A stretch of DNA of 64,000 nt from Hawksworthiomyces lignivorus (lineage: Eukaryota; Ascomycota; Sordariomycetes; Ophiostomatales; Ophiostomataceae): the NCBI GenBank assembly GCA_002917075.1, contig NTMA01000043.1:244746-308745 (forward strand), given 5' to 3'. The notes under the pieces are model-generated. The model had not been told where the DNA came from. It searched no databases and saw nothing but the letters and a program-made list of their open reading frames with translations. Position 1 is the stretch's first letter. Every line of letters starts with the position of its first letter. This document shows positions 60,037 through 64,000 of the stretch, in pieces. A program made the translations under genes and the position numbers.

Positions 60037-61787
60037 ATGAGCCGACCACAGTCCCACAGGGTGGCGAGTGTTGAAGCCACAGCCTCGCTGCCCGTCGTCG
60101 ATGTCAAAGATAGCGAAATGGACATCGCGCGCGCGTTTCTGGGAGACACGATCGACAGAGTCTCAGCAAGTACGTCGACGGGCAGTAGGAGCATTGTCGG
60201 CATCGCCACCGGCAATTCGAGGTAAATCATCGGGGAAGTCCAAACGACTTTCACCGGGCCTGTACAGAACGTCACAAACTACATAACCAACAATTACTCC
60301 ACCGACAAGCCTGGGGACAGAATAGATACCCTACGGAAGCTTTTCTTAGAAGACCTCTGTGAGAGCGACCCGAGTAACGTCATGTCCCGTATCAAAGATG
60401 AAAAAGGCGGCCTGTTGCGAAACTGCTTTGACTGGATCCTCCAGAACGAACAGCTGAAGGGTTGGCAGGAAAACCGAGATATGCGGCTACTATGTATTAA
60501 AGGGCACCCTGGCAAGGGAAAGACAATGTTGATGATAGGTCTTGTCGAAGACCTGAGAGATCGATTGCAAAAGTATCAGAGGTCTGCCCTCGTTCTTTTT
60601 TTTTGCCAGAATGCAGAACCTAAACTTAACAATGCCGTCTCCGTGCTACGAGGTCTTATCTGGAAACTCTTGATCGAGAACCCTATCTTGAGCAGCCACA
60701 TTCCTGATGAATACCGCTACAACTCCAAGGAGAAGCGAAATGCCATGTTTGAGATCTCAAACACGAACCTTTTTACAACTCTGAAGACAATGCTAGCCGC
60801 TATACTGAGGGATGACCGCTTTGATGTAGTTTATATGTGATAGACGCGTTGGATGAGTGTGACAAAAATCTCCGCGAGCTTGTTCAATGGATGACCGAGA
60901 CCGCCGCTGACCTTCGGTGCAAAGCAAAATTGCTTGTATCAAGTCGCTCTAACCCAACCCTTGACCGGACTCTACACCGCCAACAGACGATCATTCTAGA
61001 CTTGAACAATGAGCATATATCGCGGGCAGTCTTTCGCTTCATAGAACAGAAAGTAGGGATACTGGCGGAAGAAGGGGAATACAGCGAAGAACTCAGAACG
61101 GAGGTCCAGTCAAAGTTGGAGAAGAAGGCAGAGTCAACTTTTCTTTGGGTTGCCTTGGTATGCCAACGCCTCAAAGAACTAGAAGGCCTAAGGGAGGATA
61201 TCGAGACAGATCTTGACTTAATTCCAGCCGGACTATCAGGCCTCTACAGAAGAATGATGCAGCTAATCGACAATCGGGAGCGCAACAGCAAGTGTTGCAA
61301 GCAGATGCTTCGCACAATGACCATCGCCCACCGCCCGCTTACACTAGCAGAACTTGCGAAGCATCATGAACAATCAATAGAGACGGTCAAGGATCTTGTG
61401 AAGCTTTGTAGCTCGTATCTAATCATTTCGGTGGATACCACCGTACGTTTTCTACACGAATCAGCCAAAGACTACCTAACCGATGTTGAGAGGATCTTCC
61501 GCGACGGACTCGAGGAGGAGCATAGCCGAATGGTCGGGCGTTCTCTAGAGATCATGTCCGCTGTCCTACGACGCGACATGTATAACTTGGATGAACCTGG
61601 ATTCCTCATCGAGAATATCAATCGGTCAGGCCAGGACCCGCTAGCCGGCGCATCGTACTCGTGTGTCTACTGGGTCGACCACCTAGACAAGTCGGCTCGC
61701 AGCGGCCCAAAATACCAAGACAACCTCCAGGATGGCGGAAAGGTTGATACTTTCCTTAGAGAAATGAATAGACGAGTTACATTCTAG
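60037..61787 (+). pseudogene. NACHT (STAND) NTPase gene of the fungal NLR type, inactivated
   Basis: Fungal NACHT-NLRs control heterokaryon incompatibility and recognition of non-self. An N-terminal part (60037-60222) ends at an in-frame TAA (60223-60225). The same frame continues with TFTGPVQNVTNYITNNYSTD, a pre-NACHT linker (KGGLLRNCFDWIL) and an intact Walker A, IKGHPGKGKTMLM. At about 60835 one base is missing, splitting the Walker B region between VVY and VIDALDECD. The second frame (60837-61787) holds VSSRSNPTLDR, the winged-helix part (MTIAHRPLTLAELAKH, RFLHESAKDYL) and SCVYWVDHLDKS. It then stops at FLREMNRRVTF, where WD40 or similar repeats would start in complete relatives. A premature stop, a frameshift in a catalytic motif and a missing sensor domain make function very unlikely. 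Confidence 0.85.
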
Positions 61788-62073
61788 TACTCAGATAGGA
61801 GGAATCGCCAGGTGACCCTCTTTAGGCCTAGAACAGTCCAGCCAAATCCTACTAATTGTAAGTTCACCTTTTAGAGATGCGCCCGTGTAAATCTGAAAAA
61901 TGCACATGGTATTTGCTTGCTTGTCATGCACTGGCGATTCCAAACGCCTCTCAGCCGAGCCTCAAGCCTGGAGTGTTATGGTTGTCCACGTGAAAAGATA
62001 CTAGTTGCTAACAAAACTACATAATGTCTAATAAGCCTGCTCGAGCATTGCGGCGCCAGCCCGCTGAGGTCCT
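61788..62073. other. Intergenic after NACHT pseudogene
   Basis: 286 bases with no WD40- or ankyrin-like coding remnant that I can read in any frame. Confidence 0.4.
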
Positions 62074-62799
62074 TTATATGCAACATCCTTCCATTTCCAA
62101 TCTGTGCCCCCGGCCACATCGCGGGAAGAATGTTATCTCAGGGGGGGTAGCTGCTCCAAACTCTTTCGTGCTTTGAAGCATTGCTGCCTTCGTATTTTCT
62201 ATAAACAACTCGTCCTCTTCAGTGATCTCATAGTTGTCGTCATCATCATCGTCGCCACCATCGCCATCGTCGAGAGGTAAGTAATCCATCGTGTCTTCGT
62301 CAACCCGTGTTCCGTTGTCGTATCGAGATGGGTTTAATATATCAGAAAACAGCGGCCGTGGTCCTTTGTCGACGTTTCTGTCTCTTTTAAATACATGGGC
62401 GATCGTTCGATCTAGTTTCTCGTCTCTTCGAACATAGTAGGTCCCGTGTCGCCGGACGATTAGATGGATGGGCCGGTTGAGACTTTGGATGATCTCGGTT
62501 TGCACGTGTTTGTCGCAATCTTTAAGGAATAGATCAAAACAAACAAAGGCTTTCCTCTCCGAAAGCAAGTGGACTAAGTTAAGCTTTAAGTTAAAGCTCT
62601 CGCCACTGTCGTCAGACGGTAGCTGCCCGATGCTTTCTAGCAAGAAGGCGCGACAAAACTGCTCGACCTGCAGTTGCGCCCAGGCGATAACTGTCTTTGC
62701 GCGGCGGGAATCTTGGTCAAACGTGAGCTGGTAAAGACACCGCAGGGTGCCGTTCTGCTTCAAGGCGTCGCGAGACTCGGAGGCAACATTCCACTCCAT
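62074..62799 (-). CDS. Hypothetical protein with acidic C-terminal part
   Basis: I do not recognise a family. The first ATG in the open frame is 62799, giving 241 residues. The frame stays open 25 codons further upstream to an in-frame TAG, without another ATG, so an upstream exon is possible. The first half is a mixed helical-looking region (TLRCLYQLTFDQDSRRAKTV, AQLQVEQFCRAFLLESIGQ, LLSERKAFVCFDLFLKDCDK). A basic YYVRRDEKLDRTIAHVFKRDR segment follows. Then comes an aspartate-rich stretch around DGDGGDDDDDDNYEITEEDE, and the C-terminus ends CGRGHRLEMEGCCI. No signal peptide or membrane segment. Base composition is near that of the adjacent NACHT pseudogene rather than the GC-rich housekeeping genes, so this is probably an accessory gene. 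Confidence 0.5.
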   Translation of the reverse strand: MEWNVASESRDALKQNGTLRCLYQLTFDQDSRRAKTVIAWAQLQVEQFCRAFLLESIGQLPSDDSGESFNLKLNLVHLLSERKAFVCFDLFLKDCDKHVQTEIIQSLNRPIHLIVRRHGTYYVRRDEKLDRTIAHVFKRDRNVDKGPRPLFSDILNPSRYDNGTRVDEDTMDYLPLDDGDGGDDDDDDNYEITEEDELFIENTKAAMLQSTKEFGAATPPEITFFPRCGRGHRLEMEGCCI

Positions 62800-63730
62800 G
62801 TTGGTCTGCGTTGTGAACGGCTTGTGCAAGATGTTGACTGGAAGGATAAAGGTGTAGTTTGTAAGAAGGAACAAGCAACTATTTGTAAATTCCTAGTCGG
62901 AATCTTAGTGCCTCGGTGGGCAACCCCAACGTCCTTCCTTTCTGCAGCCTTGTCCCACTTCCATTCCACCTAAGCAATAATCCTGCTCTAATATGGGGTT
63001 TCTTGTTGTAATTGAACCGACATAGATTGTTTGGGGCTCTTGATAGAACGGCGGTTGTTTGGTTGATATTTAAAAATAACGTGCATTATTTTACCGTTTG
63101 GCCTATCCCTGTCGTATTTATCGCTGTCAAAACATTTCATGCAATACCTAGGATTGTACTATTTAACAGGAAGGGCCAACATATTTTTGACCAGTGCGAT
63201 GCTAGTTTCGTAGATTCACAGCTAGTTGTCTATGAATTGATGCTTTATTTGTGGATATGTTGGTGTCTTGCTAACTAATTCATGGCAAATGATGGCAAAT
63301 CAAGCCAGCGCGTACTCGTACAAGAAGAGAACGGCCTAGTCTCGCTAGGGCCGTTTAGCGCCGGCCAGAGGCCGTGTAGTATCGGCCAGAGTCCACTAAT
63401 GTTGTGTGACGGGCCAAGACCAGAAATCGAGCCAGGGCCAGAAGCTGGCTTGACATAAGCCGAAGCCAAAAGAGCCATCCCGTGATATGATACGTACGTA
63501 GGCACTTACCCCTGAGCTGATAGTTCACTCGCCCTCTCTTTCTGTTTTTTTCTCTTCTTCTTCTATATGATTATTCTTTCGTTATATAAGACAATCTGAC
63601 TCCTTGCTACCGTAAAAGGCGGAATGGGTGTCGCGGTTTCGTTAGATAACTTTTTTAAGCGGAGTTTATTTTCGGGCCCCCCCTGTGGCTTTGCACTTCT
63701 CCTGGTTTGTACCTTTGAAGTAATACGTCT

Positions 63731-63762
63731 GTACGGAGTACTTGACAAGCAATACTCCGTAC
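63731..63762 (+). repeat. Perfect 10-base inverted repeat (hairpin), GTACGGAGTA arms
   Basis: GTACGGAGTA, a 12-base spacer, then TACTCCGTAC. The arm word also occurs singly at 35784-35794 and, nearly complete, at 52313-52323. Confidence 0.85.
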
Positions 63763-63938
63763 CCCTCCATTTGTCCTGCTTATCAGAAATACTGCTGCCT
63801 CAGGCATCTTTTCACGCCAATCTCCCCACATACCAACCACACATTGGGCGGTGCTTGTAGTCTTACCATTCCATGGTCACAGCGTCCCTAGCCAGCACAA
63901 TGATTTTTCTACCTCTCTCAAGCTGTCCGTCTGAGGGC

Positions 63939-63940
<2 letters not shown>

Positions 63941-64000
<60 letters not shown>
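63941..64000 (+). repeat. Poly-T run reaching the window edge
   Basis: Sixty consecutive T bases to the last base given. The true length cannot be seen. It could be a real homopolymer (for example the tail of a retroelement on the other strand) or an assembly or sequencing artefact. Confidence 0.9.

Larger units (their letters stand above)
62800..64000. other. AT-rich right end without recognised genes
   Basis: 1.2 kb with short frames only. Repeated GGCCAGAG/GGCCAAGA words occur at 63363-63450, a perfect 10-base inverted repeat at 63731-63762, and a terminal 60-base T run. No transposase or reverse transcriptase motif is readable. Confidence 0.4.

Overview
The window is nuclear DNA from a filamentous ascomycete (Pezizomycotina, most likely a Sordariomycete; Hypocreales is a guess). 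Genes are split by short GT-AG introns, often with a CTAAC/CTGAC-type branch site. Long T/C-rich intergenic stretches separate GC-rich coding blocks. The families are typical of such fungi: Kex1, a Zn2Cys6 regulator, a quinate-repressor-like protein, a PTH11-type receptor, NACHT and PigL_N-like proteins. No tRNA, rRNA, CRISPR array or intact transposon was recognised by eye. Exon joins below were read by hand and checked for phase.

Layout. 1-7.2 kb: 5' part of KEX1 (-), SFM1 (+), a class 1A dihydroorotate dehydrogenase-like gene (+) and a DHA2-type MFS transporter (+). 7.5-11.1 kb (-): one long gene joining a PTH11/rhodopsin-like seven-helix receptor to a FucP-like 12-helix transporter. 16.1-19.5 kb (-): a five-exon Zn2Cys6 transcription factor. 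23.8-26.2 kb (-): a QutR-like protein. 31.4-32.6 kb (+): an aldo-keto reductase. 32.6-33.7 kb: a truncated second copy of the 3' half of an amidohydrolase gene, abutting a broken cysteine-rich gene. 36.7-39.2 kb (+): a GPI-type aspartyl protease. 39.9-42.0 kb (-): the intact membrane-anchored amidohydrolase. 43.1-43.8 kb (+): a small secreted protein. 44.3-46.0 kb (-): VTC5-like SPX protein. 53.0-55.6 kb (+): MPP10. 56.0-57.3 kb (-): HEM2. 58.5-61.8 kb: decaying NLR-like material (a PigL_N-type gene and a NACHT gene, head to head). 62.1-62.8 kb (-): an orphan gene. The window ends in a 60-base poly-T run.

How they fit together. Housekeeping genes (KEX1, SFM1, VTC5, MPP10, HEM2) are interspersed with accessory genes; I see no biosynthetic cluster. 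The most unusual items are the receptor-transporter fusion, the segmental duplication linking 32.6 kb to 39.7 kb with its pseudogenes, and the broken NLR locus at 58-62 kb. Several gene-free stretches of 4-7 kb lie mostly upstream of regulators and housekeeping genes and hold only simple repeats that I can see.
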